Below the pieces are notes generated by a model. That model worked only from the letters and a program-made list of their open reading frames with translations. It was not told the origin of the DNA and ran no database searches. Shown here piece by piece: positions 10,101-16,748 of a stretch of 40,132 bases of DNA (the stretch's first letter is position 1; the number at the start of each line of letters is the position of its first letter). Source of the stretch: Acidobacteriota bacterium (lineage in GTDB: Bacteria > Acidobacteriota > Thermoanaerobaculia > Gp7-AA8 > JAHWKK01). The stretch covers positions 1 through 40,132 of the forward strand of contig JAHWKK010000027.1 of assembly GCA_019347945.1 (NCBI GenBank), given 5' to 3'. The position numbers and the translations under genes are program-made.

Positions 10101-10638
10101 CGACGATCTGGTCCAGGCGATCGAGTCGCTCAGAACAACGATCCGGAAAACCAACGCGACATCCCGCGAGCTCTTCCGCGAAGCGTTTGCCGCGGTCAAC
10201 GAGAATTTCGGCAAGATCTTCGTCTCGCTCTTCGGCGGAGGCTCCGCTTCGATGCAGCTTCTCGACGAAGACGACATCCTCGAGAGCGGAATCGAGATTC
10301 ACGCCCAGCCTGCCGGCAAGAAAACCCAGATCGTGGGACTTCTCTCGGGTGGCGAGCGAGCGCTGACCGCCCTCGCTCTTCTCTTCGCGATCTTTCGCTA
10401 CAAACCGAGCCCCTTCTGTATCCTCGACGAGGTCGATGCCCCGCTCGACGAGGTCAACAACGAACGGTTCGTCAAACTCCTCCGCGCGATGGCGCACGAT
10501 ACGCAATTCGTCGTGATCACGCATTCAAAGCGCACGATGGAAGCGGCCGACGTTCTCTACGGCGTCACGATGGAGGAAGCGGGATGCTCCAAGCTCGTGT
10601 CGGTCTCGTTCAGCGAGGTCGAGGGAGGCGCGGCTTAG
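7111..10638 (+). CDS. smc: Chromosome segregation protein SMC
   Basis: Condensin ATPase that compacts and segregates the chromosome with ScpA/ScpB. At 1175 residues it has the usual bacterial length. The N-terminal head carries Walker A GPNGCGKSN at 32-40 after the typical MFRLEKVFISGFKSFCDP. A coiled coil rich in Ala/Glu/Arg runs to a Gly-rich hinge at about 510-660 (RAVLIGNTDDAISAV and FVAKDGSLVHGSLVAGG). A second coiled coil returns to the C-terminal head, with ABC signature LLSGGERALTALALLFAIF near 1078 and Walker B CILDEVDAPLDEV near 1102-1114. No scpA or scpB lies nearby. The ribosome-binding site is weak. Confidence 0.97.
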   Translation: MFRLEKVFISGFKSFCDPAELSFPERLTAVVGPNGCGKSNISDAILWVLGERRASHLRGDKMENIIFQGSSRRRALGMGEVELTLSTENGHPAAENGKLTIHRRVFRSGESEFRLNGKRVRLKEIADILMDTGLGIRNYSVMEQGKIDLILSNKPQDRRKLIEEAAGITSYKAKRRAAELKLDETQANLLRIDDTLSEMTRSLNSLKRQASRARRYDELASRLSEAKRSLYAAKLIEAKLAIETAAKALDESRESETAMSSSLQEIESNLTDARKSLAEKSALASRLRDELSRLNAEAERVRTFIEESEKSVSDLTAREEAARAQIGELDREAGEQQELVQQKSTELASATETRDRLKAEADALEQTRQSHADQVRRHERAIAEARENLMLTIARISDARNQSHQIDIAVEKCEFYLGKLDAAAQKVSEERDSARSVAMDWEGKVRATEQRLVELQRLARAALDDVEQIRIEHESSRESLAQSRDLISQTTYKIDSLRTLITSLEAQEETVRGAILEIFPHAEPAVGTVRAESGYEAALDTALSEIMRAVLIGNTDDAISAVSLLNSQQAGRGAFVRTDFRATPPEHSGLRSLASVIVGEGTEADAVRAAVGGIAVTDTLEEALALSSSHPGIRFVAKDGSLVHGSLVAGGSRKESRGVFTVKRELEDLESTIRQEKDRSVEIDRKLTDLEHRLSSADDARILAEERARRAETELQEMRAARDNASTQLQRFERDFETTSEERSIFLEEKQQLAERKARALEELRALEANESEMESELHEHENALRTARGQFEESTDAASHGRVELEAATGRLQTVRREHENLARLVHSLQNRRDQLGNEIENLQSRIAQTTEAITTSQSRLEELDNSLSEGEQRRVAWDQEIAELEARVAELDENSASQRSLWNETREGLFEAERAVDRANSRIDHLREQIQMDLHVGIESLAEIEPPQDQEARVALEEEVAALTEKIDKLGPVNVLAIEEYEEIEEREGFLRTQRDDLVQAIESLRTTIRKTNATSRELFREAFAAVNENFGKIFVSLFGGGSASMQLLDEDDILESGIEIHAQPAGKKTQIVGLLSGGERALTALALLFAIFRYKPSPFCILDEVDAPLDEVNNERFVKLLRAMAHDTQFVVITHSKRTMEAADVLYGVTMEEAGCSKLVSVSFSEVEGGAA

Positions 10639-10685
10639 GAACGCCGGTCCGGAGTCAGCGGACACCGCATCCCTGAGGCTGCAAT

Positions 10686-11057
10686 TCAGTTGCTCATCGC
10701 GCCGGCGACGAGCGTGGTGAGCTCGGAAACGTCGAAGGGTTTCCGGATGACCGCTTTGACGAACTGTCGGGGAATGCGCTCGACCATCGCATCGTCGGCC
10801 GCCGTCATCACGACGATCGGAGGGACCGTCTGATGCCCCCCGAGTCGCTGAAGGACCTCGAGCCCGTCGATTCGCGGCATCATCAGGTCGAGCATGATCA
10901 GGTCATACTTGAAGCCGGCGATTTTCTCGAGAGCTTCTCCGCCGTCGGAGGCGGCGTCGGCTTCATAGCCCGCTCGTCTCAGAATCACTCTGACCAGATT
11001 TCGGACGAATTCGTCGTCATCGACGACGAGAATCCGTTGAGTTTCGCTTGCCGGCAT
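10686..11057 (-). CDS. Single-domain response regulator (CheY-like)
   Basis: Stand-alone phosphoacceptor domain of 123 residues. It has the acidic pocket VVDDDE near residues 11-16, phosphoacceptor Asp57 in IMLDLMMPRIDG, Thr85 in VVMTAADD and Lys106 in IRKPFDV, so all active-site residues are present. There is no output domain. The ATG at 11057 is preferred; an in-frame TTG three codons upstream is possible. No histidine kinase lies nearby. It converges on smc, 47 bases away, with no clear terminator between, and its cognate pathway cannot be told. Confidence 0.88.
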   Translation of the reverse strand: MPASETQRILVVDDDEFVRNLVRVILRRAGYEADAASDGGEALEKIAGFKYDLIMLDLMMPRIDGLEVLQRLGGHQTVPPIVVMTAADDAMVERIPRQFVKAVIRKPFDVSELTTLVAGAMSN

Positions 11058-11131
11058 TTGAACCAAGAGACCTCACACCCGAGACGTCGTGAGAATCGGC
11101 CTGCAGTTCCGATGCCGCATGCGATCGAACA

Positions 11132-11803
11132 CTACAGCTCCGGGAGGGTCAGTGCCCGGTCCGACCAGAATTTACGTCCGACGCTCAACGCTTCCTCGAG
11201 CCGGTCGAGAAACTCTGACCGCCCGATGAGCCGCGCTCCGAGCCGCGCCATATGTGGCGTCATCACCTGCACGTCGATCCAGCTCTGACCGTGCGCACGG
11301 AGGCGCTCGACCAGCGCCAGCAGCGCGATTTTCGAAGCGCCGTCTTCGAGATGAAACATGCTCTCTCCCGAAAAAGCGCCTCCCGGATCGACGCCGTAGA
11401 GCCCCCCGATGAGCCGCTCGCCATCCCAGACCTCGACGCTGTGCGCATGGCCGCTCCGGTGGAGCCGGCTGTATGCATCAATCATTTCGGGCAGGATCCA
11501 GGTGCCGTCCTGGTCGGGTCTGGAGATCTCGGCACAGTGCTGCATGACCCTCTCGAATGCAGCGTCGATCGTGAGCTGGAAGCGCGAGCGCCGAATCTCC
11601 CTTCGGAGGGTCCGCCCGATCCTGAGCCGGTCGAAGTCGAGCACCGCCCGGCGCCGGGGACTGAACCATACGATGGGCGTCTCCTCGTCGACCGGCCACG
11701 GAAAAATCCCCTTCGAGTAGGCATCGAGCAACGTTGCGGTGGAGAGATCATTCGAAAGACCGATCACGTCGTGGGGCGCATTCCGGGGAGACGGAAATCG
11801 CAT
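11132..11803 (-). CDS. aat: Leucyl/phenylalanyl-tRNA-protein transferase
   Basis: Transfers Leu or Phe from tRNA to N-terminal Arg or Lys of proteins, marking them for ClpAP by the N-end rule. The 223-residue product has the family signatures YSKGIFPWP, PIVWFSPRRRAVL, GTWILPEMIDAYSRLHRSGH, HSVEVWDGERLIGGLYGV and GGAFSGESMFH. Length is normal. It is encoded 12 bases downstream of the amidohydrolase start side of the neighbouring gene block and on the same strand as its neighbours. No clpA or clpS is present in the window. Confidence 0.96.
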   Translation of the reverse strand: MRFPSPRNAPHDVIGLSNDLSTATLLDAYSKGIFPWPVDEETPIVWFSPRRRAVLDFDRLRIGRTLRREIRRSRFQLTIDAAFERVMQHCAEISRPDQDGTWILPEMIDAYSRLHRSGHAHSVEVWDGERLIGGLYGVDPGGAFSGESMFHLEDGASKIALLALVERLRAHGQSWIDVQVMTPHMARLGARLIGRSEFLDRLEEALSVGRKFWSDRALTLPEL

Positions 11804-11815
11804 TTCAGTCGCTTC

Positions 11816-12670
11816 TCATGACATTGCGCCGAAGAGGCGTTCGGCGTTCTCCCGGAGGACGAGCCGCTCGATCTCCTCGCCGTACCCGAGCGCCCGGAAC
11901 GCCTCGACGTTGGATCGGATCGATGTCACGCCGGGAGATGGCCAGTCCGTGCCCCAGAGGACCTTCTCCGCGATCGACTCCAGCCTGGGAACGTAGTGTG
12001 GCAGACGCGAGGGGGGGATACCGGAGAGCTCGAGGTGGACGTTCGGATGGCGTCTCGCCAGAAAGAACGCAGTCTCGCCATACATCGGCCGTCCCGCATG
12101 CGCGAGAATGATCGGGAGATCGGGAAAATCGACCGCGACGTCGTCGACGGGCATCGGATCGGCGTAAACGTTCCGGGCTCCCGGGAAAACCGAGGTCCCC
12201 GTATGGACCATGACCGGCACGCCGCGCTCTTCGCAGATTTCGTACAGATCGCCAAGCCGGGGGAGCTCGTCACGATACGAGTTCACCCGGAAGAGCTGGT
12301 GGGGCGGATGGAGCTTCACCATCCGGACACCGAGGGCCAGAATGCGCTCGGTTTCCTCACGGACGTCCGGCGTCGCGAGAGGGTGGACCGAGCCGACCGG
12401 CAGCAGCCGTCCATTCGTTCCTGCGGCGTAGGAAGTGATCCAGTCGTTGACCTCCGCAGTGAAGCCCATCACGTCGGGGGCGACGTAGTTGATTGCACAG
12501 GCGCGTCCGACCCCCTCCCTCGCGAGGTACGCCATGAGATCGGGAGGACTCTCGATGAGTGCGCGGACGCCGTCGTGCGCCTCGTCATCCATCAGGCTGA
12601 CTACGGCGGGCTTCATCAGCGACCACGGTTGCACGTGAATGTGAACGTCGAACACTTCCATTGCGGTCAT
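11816..12670 (-). CDS. Amidohydrolase-2 family metal-dependent hydrolase or decarboxylase
   Basis: TIM-barrel metalloenzyme of 284 residues in the family that includes aminocarboxymuconate-semialdehyde and gamma-resorcylate decarboxylases. The metal-binding DVHIH lies at residues 8-12, followed by RMVKLHPPHQLF, VPVMVHTGTS, IILAHAGRP and KVLWGTDWP, the order expected for the fold. I start it at the ATG at 12670, which overlaps the acetyltransferase stop by four bases (ATGA); another ATG at 12661 is possible. The arrangement suggests one transcript with the SIMPL and GNAT genes. The substrate is unknown. Confidence 0.85.
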   Translation of the reverse strand: MTAMEVFDVHIHVQPWSLMKPAVVSLMDDEAHDGVRALIESPPDLMAYLAREGVGRACAINYVAPDVMGFTAEVNDWITSYAAGTNGRLLPVGSVHPLATPDVREETERILALGVRMVKLHPPHQLFRVNSYRDELPRLGDLYEICEERGVPVMVHTGTSVFPGARNVYADPMPVDDVAVDFPDLPIILAHAGRPMYGETAFFLARRHPNVHLELSGIPPSRLPHYVPRLESIAEKVLWGTDWPSPGVTSIRSNVEAFRALGYGEEIERLVLRENAERLFGAMS

Positions 12671-13158
12671 GAAAATATCAGCCGCATGCTCGTTGCGGTA
12701 TCCGGACACGCGCCGCGTAACTCCTCCGAGGCCTGCAGTGCGTCGGGAAGTATCGATCGGGGCACCGTCTCGAACCCCCGCGCTCGAAAGAATTCCTCCG
12801 CCGTCGTCGTCAGGAGATAAAACTCCCGGATACCGCGAAACCTGAGCCGATCGAGGATTTCCTGAACGAGCCGGCGCCCGAGGCCACTACCCTGCCGGTC
12901 CTCGGCGACCGCGAGCGATCGGATCAGCGCCACTTCTCCATAGACCTCGGCTCCCACGCAACCGACCAAGTGTTCATCCTCTCGAGCCACGACGTAGCGC
13001 AAATGATGTCCGGTGATCCCGGCGACGGGAAGATCGCTCCGCTTCAGCAGATCGATGACATCGTCGATGTCTCCCTCCGATGCCCGCCGTATCGTCAGAT
13101 GGTCGAAGCGCACGTTGTCCGATGATCGCCAGCTCCAATCCCCATAAATCGGACGCAT
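12667..13158 (-). CDS. GNAT acetyltransferase, ArsN2-like
   Basis: Acetyl-CoA-dependent N-acetyltransferase of about 163 residues. Motif A is IRSLAVAEDRQGSGLGRRLV (acetyl-CoA pyrophosphate loop QGSGLG). FYLLTTTAEEFFRARGFETV and the C-terminal SEELRGACPDTATSM resemble the ArsN2 group linked to arsenic resistance. There are no arsenic genes nearby, so that role is only a resemblance. The ATG at 13158 follows the SIMPL stop by one base (TAGAATG) and the gene end overlaps the amidohydrolase start, pointing to an operon. A GTG at codon 16 is an alternative start. Confidence 0.8.
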   Translation of the reverse strand: MRPIYGDWSWRSSDNVRFDHLTIRRASEGDIDDVIDLLKRSDLPVAGITGHHLRYVVAREDEHLVGCVGAEVYGEVALIRSLAVAEDRQGSGLGRRLVQEILDRLRFRGIREFYLLTTTAEEFFRARGFETVPRSILPDALQASEELRGACPDTATSMRLIFS

Positions 13159-13159
13159 T

Positions 13160-13891
13160 CTATTCCAGCGCGAACACGACGCTGACCATGTAGGCCTTCT
13201 GCTGGCGTCCGGACTCGATCGGAACCGAGCTGTCTGCAGACATCCGCGCTTCGACGGCCATCACTCCAGGACGTGGCGGCGTGATCGCTCCCTCGGTGAT
13301 CGAAAGCGTCGCACCCAGCCGTCGCCCTGCGGCCTCGGCGAGCAGAAGCGCCTTCCTCCGCGCGTCTGCATATGCGCGCGTCAGCCCCTCGTCATCGCCT
13401 TCACCCGGATCCGAAACGATGAACTGAAGTCCACCGCCCGTGTTTGCCCCCGCGTCGATCGCAGCCTGAAGAAGTCTCCCGGCGACCGCGGGATCCCGCT
13501 TCCTCACGACAATCTCATTCGAGACCTGATACCCGACGATGCTCGGTGTCCGCCGCCGGGCACCTTCGTTTCCATAGTCCATCTGCGGCCAAACAGAAAA
13601 GTTTCGCGTCTGGATCTCGCTCCTGTCGGCGCCGGCGGCGAGCAGAGCGTTGATCACCGCCTCGGTTCGGCGGTTGCTTTCGCTGACCGCCCCGTTGACG
13701 GTATCCGCCATCGTCTGAACACCGACCGTGAAGGTCACCATGTCGGGCTCGAGCGAGAGCGTCGACTCTCCAGTGACCGAGATCGTGTTCCGCTCTCCTC
13801 TCGCAGGGGTCGTGGCGGGATCGGTCGACGCCTGACCGTACGCACACGACACCGCCAGAATCAGAGTCATTGCCATCGCTGCTGATCTCAT
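13160..13891 (-). CDS. SIMPL-domain (DUF541) exported protein
   Basis: The 243-residue product has a signal peptide (MRSAAMAMTLILAVSCAYGQ) and a SIMPL domain. It starts NTISVTGESTLSLEPDMVTF and continues with a typical NRRTEAVINALLAAGADRSE helix and QTRNFSVWPQMDY. The C-terminal half has AYADARRKALLLAEAAGRRL. Relatives are envelope proteins of poorly known role, some linked to oxidative or kinase signalling. The ATG at 13891 has AGGAGG five bases upstream; the frame stays open further upstream only through repeat DNA. It heads a probable three-gene operon and is divergent from the ferredoxin gene. Confidence 0.85.
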   Translation of the reverse strand: MRSAAMAMTLILAVSCAYGQASTDPATTPARGERNTISVTGESTLSLEPDMVTFTVGVQTMADTVNGAVSESNRRTEAVINALLAAGADRSEIQTRNFSVWPQMDYGNEGARRRTPSIVGYQVSNEIVVRKRDPAVAGRLLQAAIDAGANTGGGLQFIVSDPGEGDDEGLTRAYADARRKALLLAEAAGRRLGATLSITEGAITPPRPGVMAVEARMSADSSVPIESGRQQKAYMVSVVFALE

Positions 13892-14016
13892 GAAGCCTCC
13901 TGTCTGGAAGATGTGTTGCAGTTCCGGAGTTGGTAACCGCGACATCGGGGATGGTGTTTGCCAATACCTCGCCATTTCCGCGATGTCTCGGAGAATCCGG
14001 AAGAGACCAGACGAAT

Positions 14017-14247
14017 ATGGCCGATCCAAACGACAAAGTACCGGGACAGGTTCCGGGACCATTCTTCGTCGACACCCAGTGCATCGACTGCGATCTCTGC
14101 CGGGAGACCTCGCCCGAGAACTTCCGCAGAAACGACGAGGAGGGCTTCTCCTACGTCTACAAGCAGCCGGAGACCGACGAGGAGAGAGAGCTCTCGCAGG
14201 AGGCTCTCGAGAACTGTCCGGTCGAGGCGATCGGCAACGACGGCTGA
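14017..14247 (+). CDS. Small [4Fe-4S] ferredoxin
   Basis: Soluble electron carrier of 76 residues. Cys22, Cys25 and Cys28 (CIDCDLC) with Cys67 in ENCPVEAIG give one cubane cluster site. The sequence between (ETSPENFRRNDEEGFSYVYK) matches the single-cluster ferredoxins of Thermotoga or Bacillus type. The protein is acidic. The start MADPNDKVPG was chosen because upstream sequence has no ferredoxin character; the ribosome-binding site is weak. Its redox partner is not encoded nearby. It converges on the M48 gene across a repeat-filled gap. Confidence 0.88.
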   Translation: MADPNDKVPGQVPGPFFVDTQCIDCDLCRETSPENFRRNDEEGFSYVYKQPETDEERELSQEALENCPVEAIGNDG

Positions 14248-14251
14248 CACG

Positions 14252-14697
14252 GCCGGTTGCCGGTTGTCGGTTGTCGGTTGCCGGTTGCCGGTGGCCGGTG
14301 GCCGGTTGCCGGTGGCCGGTGGCCGGTGGCCAGTGGGCGGTTGCCAGTGGCCGGTTGCCAGTGTGCAACCAGGTTGATCGTCACCACTCTTGTCCAGGTG
14401 GATTGTTACCACCCTGAGGTGGCGGCAAGAGCTGTGGATCCATGGAAAGGACTGCGGGTGCTCGTCTCTCCTTTGCCCTGAGCGCTTCCCGCGTTTGGTG
14501 TTCGCGATCGGGTCAGCCCGCACCAGCGGGCGACAGATCTTAGCCCCCGGCTTCAGCCGGGGGACAGAAGCTTTCCCAAATTCAGTGTCGAGCCCGCTTC
14601 AGCGGGCGACAGAGTGGTAACAATCAACCTATACATCTCTGTTAACAATGTACCTGGATCGTACCCGGCAACTGGCAACCGGCAACCGGCAGCCGGT
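14252..14697. repeat. Symmetric foldback repeat element between convergent genes
   Basis: The whole gap between the ferredoxin stop (14247) and the M48 stop (14700) is repeat DNA. From the left there is a CCGGTTG-type heptamer array (14252-14370), then two copies of AGGTTGATTGTTACCAC-like sequence (14371-14387, 14396-14412). The core has three hairpins, each followed by GACAGA (14516-14531, 14544-14563, 14592-14607). Two inverted copies of the 17-mer follow (14614-14630 and, diverged, 14641-14657). The complementary heptamer array GGCAACT/GGCAACC closes it (14666-14697). No gene is supported inside. Confidence 0.85.
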
Positions 14698-14699
14698 TA

Positions 14700-15482
14700 T
14701 CAGACTCTCGCGCGGACCGCCTGGTACGCCTGTTCGTCGCGAATCAGATTCGATGGAAGCGACATCCGCGAGATCTGCTCGTTCACGTCGGCGATCCGGT
14801 TTTCCGTCACCGGGTGTGTCGAGAAGAACTTGTCTACGGCTCCGGGAGATCCCCGCCGATTCTGAATCAGAGTCTCGAACATCGACACCATGCCACTCGG
14901 GTGGTACCCGGCAGCCGTCATCCAGTTGACGGCGAGGTCGTCCGACTGGCGCTCGGCGTCACGACTAAAGCTCGCGAGGGCGCCGGTGCCGACGATCTGT
15001 GCGAGGATCGCCTGATACGTTGCGGGATCCTGTCCGAGAACGATGCTCGCGAGGATGTTCAGCCCGTAGGCGCGGCTCATCTGTTCGGTCGCATGCCGCT
15101 CGACGCCGTGAGCGATCTCGTGAGCCATGACGCCCGCGAGCTCGTTCGCCTGATCGGCGGCATTGATCAGGCCCGTCGTCACGTACACGTGGCCGCCGGG
15201 GATGTTGAAGGCGTTGATCTCGTCGGACTGGACCACGTGAAAGTTCCACGGGAGCTGCGCCATCGAGGTTTTCGAGACGATCGCCTGGCCCAGCCGGTTC
15301 ACGTACTGGTTGACCGTCGGATCACGGTTGATCGTCATCTGCCGGGCAATGTCGGCCTCGAGCTGCCGTCCGAGTTGCCACTCCTCCTCGAGCGAGATCA
15401 GATTGAAGCCCCCGCCGCTGCTGCACGCGGGAGCGATGAGGGTCAGGATGATGATTGTCGGAAAAATCAGCTTCGCTTTCAT
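14700..15482 (-). CDS. M48-family zinc metalloprotease, lipoprotein
   Basis: Envelope metalloprotease related to BepA/LoiP. The 260-residue product starts MKAKLIFPTIIILTLIAPAC with a lipobox (Cys20). The zinc motif HEIAH is at 121-125, and the third ligand is probably Glu177 in SRDAERQSDDLAV. Upstream, INAFNIPGGHVYVTTGL is the family substrate-groove segment; STHPVTENRI follows near the C terminus. GGGGAG precedes the ATG at 15482, which gives a clean signal peptide. There are no TPR repeats, unlike BepA. It is divergent from the GGDEF gene, and its end abuts the foldback repeat. Confidence 0.92.
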   Translation of the reverse strand: MKAKLIFPTIIILTLIAPACSSGGGFNLISLEEEWQLGRQLEADIARQMTINRDPTVNQYVNRLGQAIVSKTSMAQLPWNFHVVQSDEINAFNIPGGHVYVTTGLINAADQANELAGVMAHEIAHGVERHATEQMSRAYGLNILASIVLGQDPATYQAILAQIVGTGALASFSRDAERQSDDLAVNWMTAAGYHPSGMVSMFETLIQNRRGSPGAVDKFFSTHPVTENRIADVNEQISRMSLPSNLIRDEQAYQAVRARV

Positions 15483-15629
15483 GAATGCTCCCCTTTCGGC
15501 TTCGTACGCCCCTGGAGAGCAACCTCTCTGCCATTCTGTCGATGCTCGACATGGAGGGCCGCGATTCCCATCCCGAGCCTCCCCTTCGGTTTGCCATCGA
15601 TCACCCTCGAAGCCTATGATTTCGTGCAA

Positions 15630-16748
15630 ATGTCCCCCCGCGGCAAGCAGTCCCTGCCCGAAGCCCTGGCGCTCGTCCTCGCCGCGAGAATTCAGGATCC
15701 GGAAGTGCTGGGAGCGGTCTCGCAGATTGCGGCCGACGAGAAATGGATTTTCGTCCCGTTACGCGAGGCGATCGACGTCGACGAATACCCGTGGGACGCT
15801 CTGATCGTCGATGCCCGAAAGAGCCCCGAGGACGCAATGGAGCTCTGCGCCTCGATCAAGGACGATCCGCATCGCCGGGACCGTTACGTGATCGTCGCCG
15901 CGGCGGCAGAAGATGTCGAGCGGCGAGTCAAATCTCTCGATCGCGGTGCCGACGACGTCGTCTCGATCCCGATCCGGGAACGCGAGCTCGTCTCGCGACT
16001 GAGAATTGCCGCGAGAGCCATCGAGCTGAGACGAACGCTCCTTCTGACTAATACGCGGCTCGAGCGGCTCGCGAGCTCCGACGCGCTCACGCAGCTGCAC
16101 AATCACGCCACGATCCATTCGCTGCTCGCCGGGACATTCTCGATAGTAAAGGAAGCTCGTGGCCGCGTTTCGATTGCGCTGGTCGACATCGATCACTTCA
16201 AAAGGATCAACGACACGCTCGGCCATCTCGCCGGCGACCGGGTCATCGAAACGCTTTCCACGGTTCTGGCGAACGCGGTCGGGACCAGAGACTCGGTGGC
16301 GAGGTTCGGTGGCGAAGAGTTCGCCGTTCTGATGCCCGACTCGACCGTCGATGACGCCGTATCCACCGCCCACACCATCCGGGCAGCCATTGAAGCACAC
16401 TTCCGGGACCAGCCCGAGCTCCCCGACGTCACCGTGAGCATCGGGGTCGCAAACTATCCGCAGACCGCATTCACGAGTGCAGAGGAGATGTTCGACGCCG
16501 CCGACATGGCGCTCTATCGCGCAAAGGACGCCGGCAGGAACACGATTCGAGTCGAGCGTCGCACGTCACCGCGCGAGAAGCATCTGGTCATCGCCACGCG
16601 CAAGAGGCGACGTGAACGCCAGCTCGGAATCCCCCCGAAAGTCGAAAAGATCGTCGATTACGACGGCGACGACACAATCTCCTCGCGTGCAGGCCTCCCG
16701 AGTTTCCTTCGGGAAACGGACGACGAAAGCGACCGGATCGAAAATTAG
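15630..16748 (+). CDS. Diguanylate cyclase with degenerate receiver domain
   Basis: Makes c-di-GMP from two GTP. The protein of about 372 residues has an N-terminal receiver-like region (about 45-135) with one Asp in ALIVDARKSPED. The acidic pair and the conserved Lys are missing (the KP position reads SIP), so phosphorylation is doubtful. The GGDEF domain follows (about 150-310): RLASSDALTQLHNHATI, VSIALVDIDHFKRINDTLG, RFGGEEFAVLMP and FDAADMALYRAKDAGRNTI. The position of the inhibitory I-site (RxxD) reads GTRD, so product inhibition may be lost. A basic tail of about 65 residues overlaps the start of murJ. The start ATG at 15630 is one of several possible. Confidence 0.88.
   Translation: MSPRGKQSLPEALALVLAARIQDPEVLGAVSQIAADEKWIFVPLREAIDVDEYPWDALIVDARKSPEDAMELCASIKDDPHRRDRYVIVAAAAEDVERRVKSLDRGADDVVSIPIRERELVSRLRIAARAIELRRTLLLTNTRLERLASSDALTQLHNHATIHSLLAGTFSIVKEARGRVSIALVDIDHFKRINDTLGHLAGDRVIETLSTVLANAVGTRDSVARFGGEEFAVLMPDSTVDDAVSTAHTIRAAIEAHFRDQPELPDVTVSIGVANYPQTAFTSAEEMFDAADMALYRAKDAGRNTIRVERRTSPREKHLVIATRKRRRERQLGIPPKVEKIVDYDGDDTISSRAGLPSFLRETDDESDRIEN

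Noticed and set aside
10639-10685. Terminator between convergent smc and response regulator
   Set aside because: Only a 4-base TCCG/CGGA stem without a T tract is visible.
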